A stretch of DNA of 64,000 nt from Bartonella sp. M0283 (GTDB lineage: Bacteria; Pseudomonadota; Alphaproteobacteria; Rhizobiales; Rhizobiaceae), in assembly GCF_016100455.1 (NCBI RefSeq), contig NZ_JACFSK010000001.1, forward strand, positions 1,240,001-1,304,000. Reading direction: 5' to 3'. The notes below the pieces were generated by a model, which worked only from the letters and a program-made list of their open reading frames with translations, was not told where the DNA came from and searched no databases. Made by a program: the position numbers and the translations under genes. Below, in pieces: positions 8,423 through 18,439 of the stretch (position 1 is the first letter of the stretch; the number at the start of each line of letters is the position of its first letter).

Positions 8423-10543
8423 TTAACGTTGCGTCTTGGCGGAATTATCAAGCTTTTTCACCCAGACTTTTATATCGTGAACGGCTATGCCGCCATTAGG
8501 AGCCGGTGAATCTGCTCCGGTCAAAACATTTATCCCTTCTCCCCGAACAAAACTTGAATTGGCAAACAATCCTTGTGAGACCACAACATGTCTTTTCAAG
8601 CCTTTAAACAATTTTGCATGAAGCGCCACACTACCGCGTTGATTGCCTATCTCGACAAGATCGCCATCCGCAATACCATAAATTGCTGCATCATCGGGAT
8701 GGATCATGAGCGTTGGGCGCACTTCTTTCAATAAAGATGTCGGCGATTCCGAAAATGTCGAATTCAGAAAATTATGTGCGGGCGATGTTACAAGTTTGAA
8801 CGGATGTTCTTCATCCGCTTTTTCAATAACATCCCACTGATCGGGAAAATCGGGCATTTCTTGATACGGCCCTTGATATCCCATCGTATCAGGGGGAGTG
8901 TCGGGAGCTTTATAGCCGGTCCATTGTGCCTTGAAACGGAATTTCCTGTCAGGCCAGGCAAAACCGTTCAGAAAATGGGCGCGTTCAAAAGACGGCTGAA
9001 CGTCAAGCCAGCGTTTTTCCTTAAGTTCTTCATAAGTCCCGCGGTGTGACGCTCTCAACATATTATCGATAAGTTCAACGGCTGTTTTATCGAACCCCGC
9101 CATGTGACCAAATCCGAGCCGTTTTGCCAATTCGTTTATAACATAAAGATTTGGCTTTGGTCCGACCGGAGGTTCAATCAACTTCGGCCCTAAAAGAATA
9201 TGTTGTTGGCCACCTGCCCGATAAATATCATCATGTTCGAGAAACATTGTTGCAGGTAGCACGACATCGGCCATTTTAGCGGTATCCGTCATAAATTGCT
9301 CATGAACCACTGTAAAAAGGTCCTCGCGTGCCAAACCTTTGTGGATCAACCGTTGTTCGGGCGCAACATTTGCCGGATTGGTATTCTGGATAAACAAAAC
9401 GGTTACAGGCGGGCCACCATAAAGTGTTTCTTTATCGCCAAGCAAAATTCTGCCGATTTTCGATTGATCAAGCGAACGGATTTTCGGATCAGCGAAAGCC
9501 GTTCCTTCCACTTCATTTTTGTTAAGAGCAAATATCGAAGCGTTGGAATAGAATGCTCCACCACCTTCATATTGCCATGCTCCCGTAACTGCGGGCACCG
9601 AAAGCGCTGCATGCATTGCAACCGCGCCGTTACGTTGTCTCGTAAAACCGTATCCCAGCCGGAAGAACGTGCGTTTGGTTGTGCCCACCCAATGGGCGAA
9701 AGTTTCTATCTCATCGACGGATAGGCCGGTAATTTCGGCCGCCCATTGTGGCGTTTTTGTTTTCAAGTGGTGTTCAAGCCCGTGCGGGTCATCGCTATAG
9801 CGTTCGAGATATTTCCAATCGGCAAAACCATCCCGAAACAATATATGCATAACGGCACAGGCCAAGGCTGCATCGGTTCCCGGCCTTAAAATCAAGCCAA
9901 GATCGGCCTGACGCACCGTTGCACTCTCGAAAACATCAATAGCAACAATGCGAGCATGGTGGTCTTTACGCGCTTTGGTGACATGGGTCATAACATTGAC
10001 CTGCGTACTTGCCGCATTGGTCCCCCAGATCACCACAAGATCGGATTTTTCCATTTCGCGCGGGTCGACACCCGCAATTCTGCCCGTGCCGGCAAAATAA
10101 CCGGTTGCCGCAGTATTGGTACAAAATGTCGAAAATTGCCGCGAATATTTTCCTGCGTGGCGCAAACGATTGATTGAATCGCGCTGCACCAACCCCATGG
10201 TTCCGGCAAAGAAATAAGGCCATATCGTGGTTGAATCGTATTTTCTCTCTGCCTTTTGAAAGTTTTTGGCTATGAGGTCGAGTGCGTCAGACCATGAGAC
10301 TTCCTGCCAATTACCCTCGCCCTTGGGACCCTTTCTGACAAGTGGTTTCAACAATCTTGCCGGATTGTGTACACGCTCGCTATAGCGAGCGACTTTTGCA
10401 CAGATAACGCCTGCTGTGTAAGTGTTGTCTTTTGCTCCCCTAATCCGGCCTATTTTTGTTGGGGACAATAATTCCACATCAAGGGCACAGGTTGAAGGAC
10501 AATCATGGGGACAGGCTGTATGACCAATTACTACGTTGCTCAT
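8423..10543 (-). CDS. Molybdopterin oxidoreductase, formate dehydrogenase-like, cytoplasmic
   Basis: A 706-residue member of the bis-MGD (DMSO reductase superfamily) oxidoreductases. Four cysteines near the N-terminus (Cys11, Cys15, Cys19, Cys48; Cx3Cx3Cx28C) can bind a [4Fe-4S] cluster. Cys141 (STFCTNTAATG) sits where the molybdenum ligand usually lies; this is an inference from position. The C-terminal molydopterin-binding part is visible (TLMIHPDDAAIYGIADGDLV). There is no twin-arginine signal, so it should act in the cytoplasm. No electron-transfer subunit or dedicated chaperone is adjacent; moaD and moaE, about 8 kb away, serve cofactor synthesis. The substrate cannot be told from sequence. 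It stands 53 bases after the EamA gene and 99 bases before nagZ on the same strand. Confidence 0.85.
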   Translation of the reverse strand: MSNVVIGHTACPHDCPSTCALDVELLSPTKIGRIRGAKDNTYTAGVICAKVARYSERVHNPARLLKPLVRKGPKGEGNWQEVSWSDALDLIAKNFQKAERKYDSTTIWPYFFAGTMGLVQRDSINRLRHAGKYSRQFSTFCTNTAATGYFAGTGRIAGVDPREMEKSDLVVIWGTNAASTQVNVMTHVTKARKDHHARIVAIDVFESATVRQADLGLILRPGTDAALACAVMHILFRDGFADWKYLERYSDDPHGLEHHLKTKTPQWAAEITGLSVDEIETFAHWVGTTKRTFFRLGYGFTRQRNGAVAMHAALSVPAVTGAWQYEGGGAFYSNASIFALNKNEVEGTAFADPKIRSLDQSKIGRILLGDKETLYGGPPVTVLFIQNTNPANVAPEQRLIHKGLAREDLFTVVHEQFMTDTAKMADVVLPATMFLEHDDIYRAGGQQHILLGPKLIEPPVGPKPNLYVINELAKRLGFGHMAGFDKTAVELIDNMLRASHRGTYEELKEKRWLDVQPSFERAHFLNGFAWPDRKFRFKAQWTGYKAPDTPPDTMGYQGPYQEMPDFPDQWDVIEKADEEHPFKLVTSPAHNFLNSTFSESPTSLLKEVRPTLMIHPDDAAIYGIADGDLVEIGNQRGSVALHAKLFKGLKRHVVVSQGLFANSSFVRGEGINVLTGADSPAPNGGIAVHDIKVWVKKLDNSAKTQR

Positions 10544-10596
10544 GGCAATTCCGACTCAATCAATGAAAACGGATGTATTTAACAATTTTACTATTT

Positions 10597-11448
10597 TCAG
10601 GCTAGTCTTACAGCAATGACGCCAAGGACAATGATGATCGAGGCAATAAAACGTGAAAGGCTCACATATTCACGCAAAACGAGATAGGATAAAATAACAG
10701 CAAAGACTATCGCGCTTTCGCGTAAAGCGGCAACCAGTGCCACCGGCAACTTTGTCATTGTCCAAAGTGCAAGACCATAAGACCCGAGTGACAAAAATCC
10801 ACCAACAAGACCGATTAACCAATAACGTTTAAAGTGGCTCAAAAATGGTTGACGTGTTTTATGATTGAAAAGTTCAAAAACAACTTTCACCAGGCCGATC
10901 AGAAAAAATATCCATAAAATATAGGAAACCGGCGCACCCGATAGTCTGACACCCATCCCGTCAAGGAGAGTATAAAAAGCTATAAAAGCCGCCGTCAGCA
11001 AAGAAAGTGGAATGATAGATGGGTCTATTCTATTGCTGCGTCTTACTGCTTCAACCGCCAAGGTCAGCACTCCCAACGAGATAAGAATAACGCCGCACCA
11101 CGCCACTATTGACAATTTTTCGCCGAGAACGGGCCCGCTAAAGAGTGCGACGAAAAGCTGTGCTACACCGCGCATCACCGGATAAGACTGGCTTACATCT
11201 CCTTTTTGATAAACGATTCCGACAAGCACCATATAGATGACCTGCACAATGACAGAAATGAGCAAAAACGGCAGGCTCGCAAGTGACGGTAAGGATTGAA
11301 AAGGAATTCCCGCAAGTGCTAGAATAGAAGAACCCGCCATGAAGACCGTAATATTGGCTTTTGCCTCACCGGTTAACTTTAATAGGATGCTCCATAGCGC
11401 ATGCATCAATGCAGCCAAAAGCACAAGTGACACCATCAAGCCCGACAT
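10597..11448 (-). CDS. EamA/DMT-family transporter
   Basis: Inner-membrane protein of 283 residues with about ten hydrophobic helices in two halves, the EamA (drug/metabolite transporter) plan. The first repeat begins LVLLAALMHALWSILLKL and the second ends with SRFIASIIIVLGVIAVRL. Substrate unknown; members export amino acids, metabolites or drugs. It lies upstream of the molybdoenzyme gene on the same strand, perhaps co-transcribed (53-base gap), but a functional link is unproven. Confidence 0.85.
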   Translation of the reverse strand: MSGLMVSLVLLAALMHALWSILLKLTGEAKANITVFMAGSSILALAGIPFQSLPSLASLPFLLISVIVQVIYMVLVGIVYQKGDVSQSYPVMRGVAQLFVALFSGPVLGEKLSIVAWCGVILISLGVLTLAVEAVRRSNRIDPSIIPLSLLTAAFIAFYTLLDGMGVRLSGAPVSYILWIFFLIGLVKVVFELFNHKTRQPFLSHFKRYWLIGLVGGFLSLGSYGLALWTMTKLPVALVAALRESAIVFAVILSYLVLREYVSLSRFIASIIIVLGVIAVRLA

Positions 11449-11733
11449 CTGGCATACTTTCCGGTTACCAAGCCGATAAAATGGAAGTTTACGAAGAAAA
11501 GTTCAAGTTAGTACAAAAAATTAGAAAATCAGATTCAAAGACCTCTATCAAGTCAGGTTAATTTTGTGTTAAAAGCTTCCCACATAAAAATTGATTTGCA
11601 GAAAAGAGTCGATGTCCATTTTCTTTTATCTGCTCATCAAACCTCATTGAAGGATATTTGCTTTTTCCAATTGTGACGGACCAGAACTTGCTTAATAATC
11701 TTACGGTCTGTCCGGGCTATCGAGATCTTTAAA

Positions 11734-12498
11734 ATGAACAGACGCTTTTTCCTTCTCTCGGCACCTCTTTTTCTTGCCGGTTGTACTTTTCGCCACCCCT
11801 TACCCAAAATGGTTCCGATTGATACCGGCGAGCCGGTAACGACAACGACCTATGTTGTAAGGCGACACAAGGCAAAGCCGAAGGTTATGCCAAAAAAGAA
11901 AAAGGTAAGTTACGGCGAATATCCGGTAAACGAAAAATACGCATCCATGTATGCGGCTACGACCGATAACGGTTTTCCTGTCAATGCGGTTGATACAAGT
12001 CGTATCAATCCCGAATATCTGCGCCATGAAGTGGCGTTCCATATGCCTTATAAGCCGGGAACCATTGTTGTCGATCCAACCAACTTTTTCTGTTATTTTG
12101 TGCTTTCCGAAGGACGCGCCATGCGCTACGGCGTCGGCGTTGCGCGGTCGGCCGCTGCCGATTTTCAGGGAGAAGCAACAATCGGTCGCAAAGCGGTATG
12201 GCCAACATGGCACCCGACTTCAAGCATGGTACAAAAACAGCCTCAAAGATATGGCCATCTGACTGATGGCATGAAAGGTGGCCCGGGCAATCCGCTGGGT
12301 GCCCGCGCCCTTTATCTCTATAGAGGCGGAACAGACACACTTTTCCGTTTGCATGGAACAGTCGAACCCTGGTCAATCGGCAAGCGTGTATCATCGGGAT
12401 GTATCCGCTTCCTCAATCAGGATATTATTGATCTTTATAGCCGTGTGCCGGTGGGAACCCGTGCTGTTGTTTTGCCGCATAAAATCGGCCTCGGCTGA
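11734..12498 (+). CDS. L,D-transpeptidase lipoprotein (YkuD domain)
   Basis: Periplasmic enzyme that cross-links peptidoglycan or attaches proteins to it, 254 residues. The signal peptide ends in a lipobox with Cys17 (FLAGC), so it is probably anchored in a membrane. A basic linker (about residues 43-60) precedes the YkuD domain. The catalytic motif is complete: His208 (RLHGT) and Cys223 in SSGCIRF. Hyphomicrobiales carry many such paralogues, so the exact partner is not predictable. It is followed 25 bases later by rlmJ. Confidence 0.92.
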   Translation: MNRRFFLLSAPLFLAGCTFRHPLPKMVPIDTGEPVTTTTYVVRRHKAKPKVMPKKKKVSYGEYPVNEKYASMYAATTDNGFPVNAVDTSRINPEYLRHEVAFHMPYKPGTIVVDPTNFFCYFVLSEGRAMRYGVGVARSAAADFQGEATIGRKAVWPTWHPTSSMVQKQPQRYGHLTDGMKGGPGNPLGARALYLYRGGTDTLFRLHGTVEPWSIGKRVSSGCIRFLNQDIIDLYSRVPVGTRAVVLPHKIGLG

Positions 12499-12523
12499 TA
12501 TCAGAAACGGTTAGAACAAAATA

Positions 12524-13384
12524 ATGAATTATCGTCATATCTATCATGCGGGCAATTTTGCCGATGTGTTCAAACACATCATTATCGCCCGCATCATCGA
12601 ATACTTAAAAAAGAAAGACCATGCTTTCCGCGTGATTGATACACATGCTGGTATCGGCGTTTATGACCTTGCTTCGGAAGAGGCACAAAAAACCGGTGAA
12701 TGGATTGACGGTATCGGACGCATCCTTGATCGGCCGGTTCAACCCGACATCGAATTGCTCATCAAGCCGTGGCTTGATGTTGTAAACGATCTTAATGGTG
12801 AAAAAAGCAGAAAATTGACCCGTTATCCGGGCTCCCCTTACCTCGAGCGGAAGCTCCTAAGGAAACAGGACCGCTTAACGGCAATAGAGCTTCATGAAGC
12901 CGACTATAAAAAATTGGCGAATAATTTTGCCGGTGACTATCAAACACGCGTCATCCATCTCGACGGATATCTTGCGCTCGGTGCCCACGTGCCGCCAAAA
13001 GAAAAGCGCGGACTTATCGTTGTTGATCCGCCATTTGAAAAAACCGACGAATTCGAACGGCTTATTGAAGGTCTCGAGAAAGCATATAAGCGCTTTTCCG
13101 GTGGAATCTATGCCCTTTGGTACCCTGTCAAACATTATAATGAACTCAATTGGTTCATGAACGAGTTGAAAAGCACTTCAATACCGAAAATCTTGCGGCT
13201 GGAGCTTAGAATCAAACAACGCTCCGAAATGCCCGGACTTGATGGCTGTGGTATGATTATTGTCAATCCACCTTATGTGTTGCCCCAGGAAATGAACAAG
13301 CTCAAAGCATTTTTGCTTGATCGCCTCGGCGTGGACAAACATGCACAATTAATCAATGAATGGATAAATGGTGAAGCTGTTTAA
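12524..13384 (+). CDS. rlmJ: 23S rRNA (adenine(2030)-N(6))-methyltransferase
   Basis: SAM-dependent methyltransferase that modifies A2030 of 23S rRNA, 286 residues. The N-terminus MNYRHIYHAGNFADVFKH is diagnostic for RlmJ (formerly YhiR/ComJ). DTHAGIGVYDL (residues 39-49) is the SAM site and DPPF (168-171) the N6-adenine catalytic motif IV. No dubious start. It lies in a short plus-strand run with the L,D-transpeptidase gene upstream and a small secreted protein gene 61 bases downstream. Confidence 0.95.
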   Translation: MNYRHIYHAGNFADVFKHIIIARIIEYLKKKDHAFRVIDTHAGIGVYDLASEEAQKTGEWIDGIGRILDRPVQPDIELLIKPWLDVVNDLNGEKSRKLTRYPGSPYLERKLLRKQDRLTAIELHEADYKKLANNFAGDYQTRVIHLDGYLALGAHVPPKEKRGLIVVDPPFEKTDEFERLIEGLEKAYKRFSGGIYALWYPVKHYNELNWFMNELKSTSIPKILRLELRIKQRSEMPGLDGCGMIIVNPPYVLPQEMNKLKAFLLDRLGVDKHAQLINEWINGEAV

Positions 13385-13445
13385 CCTTGACGGATTTAAG
13401 ACAATGAAACATATTGAGCCCAGAAATGGTCAACGTGGAATAATC

Positions 13446-13931
13446 ATGCAAAAGTCATCGTTCTTTAACGCAAGTTTTCGCAAAGTTTTGTCTTTCTCGG
13501 TTTTCGGGCTTGGCTTCTATGCCTGCGTGAATTCTGCAACAGCAGCCGATTTGGCGGCATCATTAGCCCCTCAATCGCAAGCTTCTACGGTCAACGATGC
13601 CGGTGTGTGTGGTTATAAACGCATTCTCTGGGAAGTCGGCTACAAGTTCCGCCAAGAAGTGCATAACGTGCCCGGTTTGCCGGTCGTTCATATTGATCAG
13701 GTGAAAGATATAGAAATGACTCGGGGCGAAAACCCGGCAACAAAGCTCAATATCCCCCGTCAATTTTGCCGCGCGACAGCCATTATGAATGACGGGTCGA
13801 GCTATCCGCTTTATTATATGGTGGAATATGGCCAAGGCTTTACCGGTGTCGGTGGCTATAATGTCGAATTTTGTGTTGAAGGTTTCGACAAATGGCGAAT
13901 TCAGGACGGTAACTGTCGCGCAGTCAAATAA
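13446..13931 (+). CDS. Small secreted protein of unknown function, four cysteines
   Basis: I do not recognise the family. The 161-residue product from the ATG at 13446 has a signal peptide (about residues 1-33, hydrophobic stretch VLSFSVFGLGFYACV, then SATAA before ADLAAS). The mature part has four cysteines (in GVCGYK, QFCRA, EFCVE and GNCRA), enough for two disulfides, which fits a periplasmic or secreted place. An upstream in-frame ATG at 13368 would overlap rlmJ and bury the signal peptide, so the later start is preferred. It resembles conserved exported hypothetical proteins of the order, but I cannot name one. Confidence 0.75.
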   Translation: MQKSSFFNASFRKVLSFSVFGLGFYACVNSATAADLAASLAPQSQASTVNDAGVCGYKRILWEVGYKFRQEVHNVPGLPVVHIDQVKDIEMTRGENPATKLNIPRQFCRATAIMNDGSSYPLYYMVEYGQGFTGVGGYNVEFCVEGFDKWRIQDGNCRAVK

Positions 13932-14640
13932 TAGATAAGCCTGTTGCTGATCTTCCAATCTTTATTGTGCCAAAAAATTCTGCTGAAAATCTCTTTTCTG
14001 TTGCGCTGTCACAAGATAAACGGGCTTCTATAAAGCGTTTTGGCGGCTTGGCTTCAAGATAATCGTTTTTGGAAAATTCGTGAGGGTCAACTCTCCCGAA
14101 CGAATGCCCTTGTTATCGGTGCTCATGCAAAAATTTCCGGCGGGAATTGGTTTTCAGTCCATCTTGAGAAGATCGTTGCCAACAAGCTCAGTAACTTCTT
14201 CGAACTCTGGCCACAGCCCACAACTTCACTTTTATAGCCTTTTCGAAAGGCAAAAAATGAAATGGAATGCGGGAAAGCAGAAAAGAGGATGGCCGCTACC
14301 GACCTTCAAGCGCTTGGCTACAAACAACCATACTCTTCAGAAAACAGATGAGCTTTTTTCGAGCCGTTTGCCTCGGTTTTCTGGGGCTCATTTTCCAAGT
14401 CTTGTAAGTTTTACAATTATCTGTCGATGAAAGCAGCATTCCATTGATAGTAATGTGCTATGAGCGCCTTATGGCTGCATAAACTTGAAAATTCTTTTCT
14501 CTCAGCAAATGATTGATTTGTTTTGTGATTTTACAAGCCTTGATTTCAGCAGAAAATATCGCCATTTTGGATTGTAAGGTTTTAAACTTGGCGAGAGTTC
14601 GAGCGTTACAAAAAATTGTCAACGGGAACTGTTTGATCAA
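13932..14640. other. Gene-poor stretch, about 0.7 kb
   Basis: No convincing gene lies between the secreted-protein gene and the SDR gene. Short open frames of 60-116 codons exist on both strands (for example 14080-14430 plus) but have no family likeness, no good ribosome-binding site and a base composition like non-coding DNA. The end nearest 14640 presumably holds the promoter of the SDR-uvrC transcript. It could contain a decayed gene; nothing identifies one. Confidence 0.5.
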
Positions 14641-15405
14641 ATGGAGAAGAGGCGTCCTGTCGTTCTGATTACAGGCGGTGCCAAACGTTTAGGCGCCGCA
14701 ATGGCGCTTGATTTGGCTCAACATGGTTTCGATCTCGCAATTCACTATAATGAAGGGAAAAATGAAGCCGACGAGCTCGTGCGCAAACTTGAAGCTTCTG
14801 GTGCTAGAGCATTGTCTTTTCAATCCGATCTTCTGAAAACCCATGGCAAAGGCCTTCTGGAAACTGTGACAGAAAAAATGGGACGGCCGGTTGAAATCCT
14901 TGTCAACAATGCCTCTCTGTTTCTTGATGACCACATCGGCGCACTTGATATGGATATCTGGGATAAACATTTTGCAATCCACCTGAAAACCCCCGCCCTT
15001 TTGGCTGACCGTATGTTTTTTCTGTTGCCGGACAATCTGAAAGGGTTAATCGTCAATATTATCGACCAGCGCGTTTTAAAGCTTAATCCCAATTTTCTGT
15101 CATATACCCTATCCAAATCATCGCTCTGGACATTGACCAAAACTCTGGCTCAGGCACTTGCACCTCGTATCCGCGTCAACGCAATCGGTCCGGGACCAAC
15201 ACTTAAGAGTCCAAGACAGGACGAAGAAGATTTTTTAAGACAGGCACGGTCTGTTTTGCTCGAACATGGACCGGAATTGTCCGAATTTGGCGCAACGATA
15301 CGTTATTTTTGGTGGCAAACGTCAATAACCGGACAAATGATTGCTTTAGATGGCGGCCAACATCTTATGTGGCAAACGCCCGATATTGCAGGACGAATTG
15401 AATAA
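14641..15405 (+). CDS. SDR oxidoreductase, FolM/pteridine-reductase-like
   Basis: Rossmann-fold NAD(P)H-dependent reductase of 254 residues. The cofactor motif is TGGAKRLG (residues 11-18), NNAS follows (about 90-93), and the active-site pair is SYTLSK (Tyr and Lys). The segment [20 protein letters not shown] closely follows the FolM/pteridine reductase pattern, in which an Asp-Gln pair replaces the usual SDR serine. This suggests reduction of dihydromonapterin or dihydrofolate rather than a generic alcohol. uvrC starts two bases after its stop, so the two are co-translated; this SDR-uvrC-pgsA-moaD-moaE order is common in the order. Confidence 0.88.
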   Translation: MEKRRPVVLITGGAKRLGAAMALDLAQHGFDLAIHYNEGKNEADELVRKLEASGARALSFQSDLLKTHGKGLLETVTEKMGRPVEILVNNASLFLDDHIGALDMDIWDKHFAIHLKTPALLADRMFFLLPDNLKGLIVNIIDQRVLKLNPNFLSYTLSKSSLWTLTKTLAQALAPRIRVNAIGPGPTLKSPRQDEEDFLRQARSVLLEHGPELSEFGATIRYFWWQTSITGQMIALDGGQHLMWQTPDIAGRIE

Positions 15406-15407
15406 TT

Positions 15408-17420
15408 ATGAAATCCTTGAATGAACAAAACACTGAGGCCGCTAAAAATCAGAAAGCGAAATCGGATGAAGATCACAATTCGGCGTCGCTGACCCCCGAT
15501 ATTATCTGGGATAAGGGTGGCTTCAAAAATGATGATCTGAAGCTCACCGGTGCACCACTCATTCAGGAGTTTGTTAAAAATTTGCCGAATAAACCGGGCG
15601 TTTACCGGATGTTCGACAAGGATGGTAACGTGCTTTATGTCGGCAAAGCGCGGAATTTGAAAAAACGCGTGTCGAATTACGCACGTGGGCATGGACACAA
15701 TAACCGCATCGCGCGCATGATACGGGCCACCCATTATATGGAATTTGTGGTTACCAGCACAGAAACCGAAGCTCTTCTTTTAGAAGCCAATCTTATCAAG
15801 CGGTTGCGCCCGCGTTTTAATGTTCTGCTGCGCGATGATAAAAGCTTTCCTTATATTATCATTACGCGCGACACACGCGCTCCTGCTATCTATAAGCATC
15901 GGGGTGCACGCTCTCGCAAAGGAGATTATTTCGGCCCCTTTGCGTCTGCCGGTGCGGTCACAAGAACAATCAACGCCATGCAAAGGGCGTTTTTACTCAG
16001 AACATGCACCGATTCTGTCATGGAATCGCGTACCAGACCCTGCCTGCTCTATCAGATCAAAAGATGTTCAGCGCCTTGCACACATGAAATTAGTGACGCC
16101 GATTACATGAAACTTGTCGACGAGGCGGAAGCATTTCTTTCAGGAAAAAGTCAGGCTATTCAAGACAATATGGCAAAAATCATGCGGGAGGCAGCCGATA
16201 AACTCGACTTTGAAAGGGCTGCTGTCTATCGCGACCGTTTGTCGGCCTTGTCCCATATTCAGGGTCATCAGGAAATCAACCCGCAAACAGTTGACGAAGC
16301 GGACGTTTTTGCGATTGCCCAACAGGGCGGCATGACATGCATTCAGGTGTTCTTCTTCAGAACAGGACAGAATTGGGGAAATCGTTCCTATTTTCCGAAA
16401 GCTGACCCTTCGATTTCTGCTCCCGAAGTGCTCGGAGCTTTTCTTGCCCAGTTTTATGATGACAAACCGGTACCCAAACTTATTCTGCTTTCCGACCATG
16501 TTGAAGAGGAAGAACTGCTTGCCACAGCTCTTTCCGAAAAAGCAGAACGCAAAGTCACAATTTCCGTGCCACAACGGGGTGAAAGAAAGTCACTTGTTGA
16601 ACATGCCCTGACCAATGCACGCGAGGCACTGGGACGTAGGCTCGCTGAAACGTCGACACAGGAGAAACTGTTGCAAGGGGTTGCCGAGACATTCGGCCTT
16701 GAAAAAGTACCGCGTCGTATCGAGGTCTATGATAACTCGCATATCATGGGAACCAATGCGGTGGGCGGTATGATCGTTGCCGGACGCGATGGTTTTATCA
16801 AGAATCAATATAGGAAATTCAACATCCGCTCGACCGATATTACACCGGGTGATGACTTCGGTATGATGAAGGAAGTTATCGACCGGCGGTTCAAAAGGCT
16901 CATCAAAGAGCATGGCATACCGGTTCCTCAAGCCGATGATAATGCTGGCAATGACGACAGTTTTCCGGCCTGGCCCGATATAATTCTGATTGATGGTGGC
17001 GAAGGCCAGATGACAGTTGTGCACGAGATGCTGAGAGAACTCGGCATTGACGATGTTGTCACGGCTATCGGCGTTGCAAAAGGTGTTGATCGCGAGGCAG
17101 GACGGGAACGGTTTTTTGTCTCCGGTCGTCCACCTTTCATGTTATCACCGCGCGACCCCGTGCTTTATTTTCTTGAGCGGCTACGTGATGAGGCTCACCG
17201 TTTCGCCATCGGTACCCATCGCATAAAACGTAAAAAAGAAATGATGAAAAATCCGCTCGACGAAGTGGAAGGCATCGGACCAGCCAGAAAACGCGCTTTG
17301 CTTGGCCATTTCGGAACTGCAAAAGCCGTTGCCGGTGCAGCAGTGGAAGATTTGATGAAAGTCGAAGGAATATCAGCAGCAACAGCTCAACAAATTCACG
17401 ATCATTTTAATGAAAGATAA
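15408..17420 (+). CDS. uvrC: UvrABC excinuclease subunit C
   Basis: Nuclease of nucleotide excision repair that makes both incisions next to a lesion, 670 residues. After a polar N-terminal extension of about 50 residues comes the GIY-YIG domain ([20 protein letters not shown]). A UVR segment binding UvrB follows ([19 protein letters not shown]), then the RNase H-like endonuclease domain ([18 protein letters not shown]) and C-terminal tandem helix-hairpin-helix motifs (about 610-670). All catalytic regions look intact. It starts two bases after the SDR gene. Confidence 0.97.
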   Translation: MKSLNEQNTEAAKNQKAKSDEDHNSASLTPDIIWDKGGFKNDDLKLTGAPLIQEFVKNLPNKPGVYRMFDKDGNVLYVGKARNLKKRVSNYARGHGHNNRIARMIRATHYMEFVVTSTETEALLLEANLIKRLRPRFNVLLRDDKSFPYIIITRDTRAPAIYKHRGARSRKGDYFGPFASAGAVTRTINAMQRAFLLRTCTDSVMESRTRPCLLYQIKRCSAPCTHEISDADYMKLVDEAEAFLSGKSQAIQDNMAKIMREAADKLDFERAAVYRDRLSALSHIQGHQEINPQTVDEADVFAIAQQGGMTCIQVFFFRTGQNWGNRSYFPKADPSISAPEVLGAFLAQFYDDKPVPKLILLSDHVEEEELLATALSEKAERKVTISVPQRGERKSLVEHALTNAREALGRRLAETSTQEKLLQGVAETFGLEKVPRRIEVYDNSHIMGTNAVGGMIVAGRDGFIKNQYRKFNIRSTDITPGDDFGMMKEVIDRRFKRLIKEHGIPVPQADDNAGNDDSFPAWPDIILIDGGEGQMTVVHEMLRELGIDDVVTAIGVAKGVDREAGRERFFVSGRPPFMLSPRDPVLYFLERLRDEAHRFAIGTHRIKRKKEMMKNPLDEVEGIGPARKRALLGHFGTAKAVAGAAVEDLMKVEGISAATAQQIHDHFNER

Positions 17421-17593
17421 TGCTTGTTTCTGTCAATTCTATCGCTAATTTATATATGTATCTCGATTCAATCGATGGCCTTTTTGTTAAAGAGGTATAT
17501 TCGATTAATTTTTATAAAATGCAATCAATTGGCCGCTTTCTATGTTTCGCCCTAAAGCAGTCATAAGACATTAAAAGGATTGATTACGGCAGA

Positions 17594-18175
17594 ATGAAAA
17601 ATCATACTTTATCGTTGCCAAACATCCTTACATATGCACGCATTGTTGCTGTACCGCTTGTCGTTTTGTGCTTTTTCGTAGAAGGCCGTCTACAATCGAC
17701 CGATACGGCACGCTGGTGGGCGGTTGTCATATTTGTGGTTGCCTCTATTACAGATTTTTTCGACGGTTATCTTGCTCGCGTCTGGAAACAGACCTCGAAT
17801 ATCGGTCGTATGCTTGACCCGATTGCCGATAAACTTCTTGTCTCGGCGTGTCTTTTATTGCTTGCCGCCGATGGTACAATTGCAGGATGGGCTCTCTGGG
17901 CTGCAATCATCATTCTTTGCCGTGAAATTCTGGTTTCGGGATTGCGTGAATATCTGGCGTCTCTCAAAGTAAGTGTGCCGGTTTCAAGGCTCGCAAAATG
18001 GAAAACGACAGTGCAAATGTTTTCCATTGTTTTTCTGCTTGCCGGCCCTGCTGGTGACAAAGTTATTCCTTATGCAACCGAATTCGGACTTGTCATGTTG
18101 TGGGTCGCCGCTATTCTTACTCTATGGACCGGTTGGGATTATTTCCGTGCTGGTCTTAAACACGTAATTGATTGA
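17594..18175 (+). CDS. pgsA: CDP-diacylglycerol--glycerol-3-phosphate 3-phosphatidyltransferase
   Basis: Inner-membrane enzyme that makes phosphatidylglycerol phosphate, the committed step to phosphatidylglycerol and cardiolipin; 193 residues with several hydrophobic helices. The CDP-alcohol phosphotransferase motif is complete: DFFDGYLARVWKQ followed by GRMLDPIADKLL. The start at 17594 gives the typical short N-terminus ending in LPNILTYARI. It is followed nine bases later by moaD. Confidence 0.95.
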   Translation: MKNHTLSLPNILTYARIVAVPLVVLCFFVEGRLQSTDTARWWAVVIFVVASITDFFDGYLARVWKQTSNIGRMLDPIADKLLVSACLLLLAADGTIAGWALWAAIIILCREILVSGLREYLASLKVSVPVSRLAKWKTTVQMFSIVFLLAGPAGDKVIPYATEFGLVMLWVAAILTLWTGWDYFRAGLKHVID

Positions 18176-18184
18176 AGGATACGC

Positions 18185-18436
18185 ATGAAGTTACAATATT
18201 TTGCCTGGGTTCGCGAACGTATCGGTCGCGGAGAAGAAACTCTTGAATTGCCGGAGAACGTCAAAACGGTCGATGATCTTCTGTCCTATCTCAAAACTCT
18301 CGGGGAAAATTATGCTTATGCGCTGGAGAAGCCCGAACTTATCCGCGTGGCTATCGACGAAGAACATGTCGATCACGATAGTCTGATTGGAAAGCCGCAT
18401 GAAATCGCGCTTTTCCCGCCGATGACAGGTGGTTGA
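18185..18436 (+). CDS. moaD: Molybdopterin synthase sulfur-carrier subunit
   Basis: Ubiquitin-like small subunit (83 residues) that donates sulfur to precursor Z (cPMP). It ends in the required double glycine (FPPMTGG), whose C-terminus is thiocarboxylated. moaE begins four bases after its stop. The pair supplies molybdopterin to enzymes such as the oxidoreductase at 8423-10543. GAAGGATAC just before the ATG gives a good ribosome-binding site. Confidence 0.95.
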   Translation: MKLQYFAWVRERIGRGEETLELPENVKTVDDLLSYLKTLGENYAYALEKPELIRVAIDEEHVDHDSLIGKPHEIALFPPMTGG

Positions 18437-18439
18437 GCC

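Noticed and set aside
8423..11448. Molybdoenzyme and EamA genes as an acquired island
   Set aside because: Base composition and spacing look like the surroundings, and there are no repeats, integrase or tRNA at the borders. Transfer cannot be shown.
14080..14430. 116-codon open frame in the gap before the SDR gene
   Set aside because: No family likeness, no ribosome-binding site and an unusual residue mix; may be chance.
16140..16574. 144-codon open frame on the minus strand
   Set aside because: Antisense to uvrC, whose reading frame and motifs are certain.
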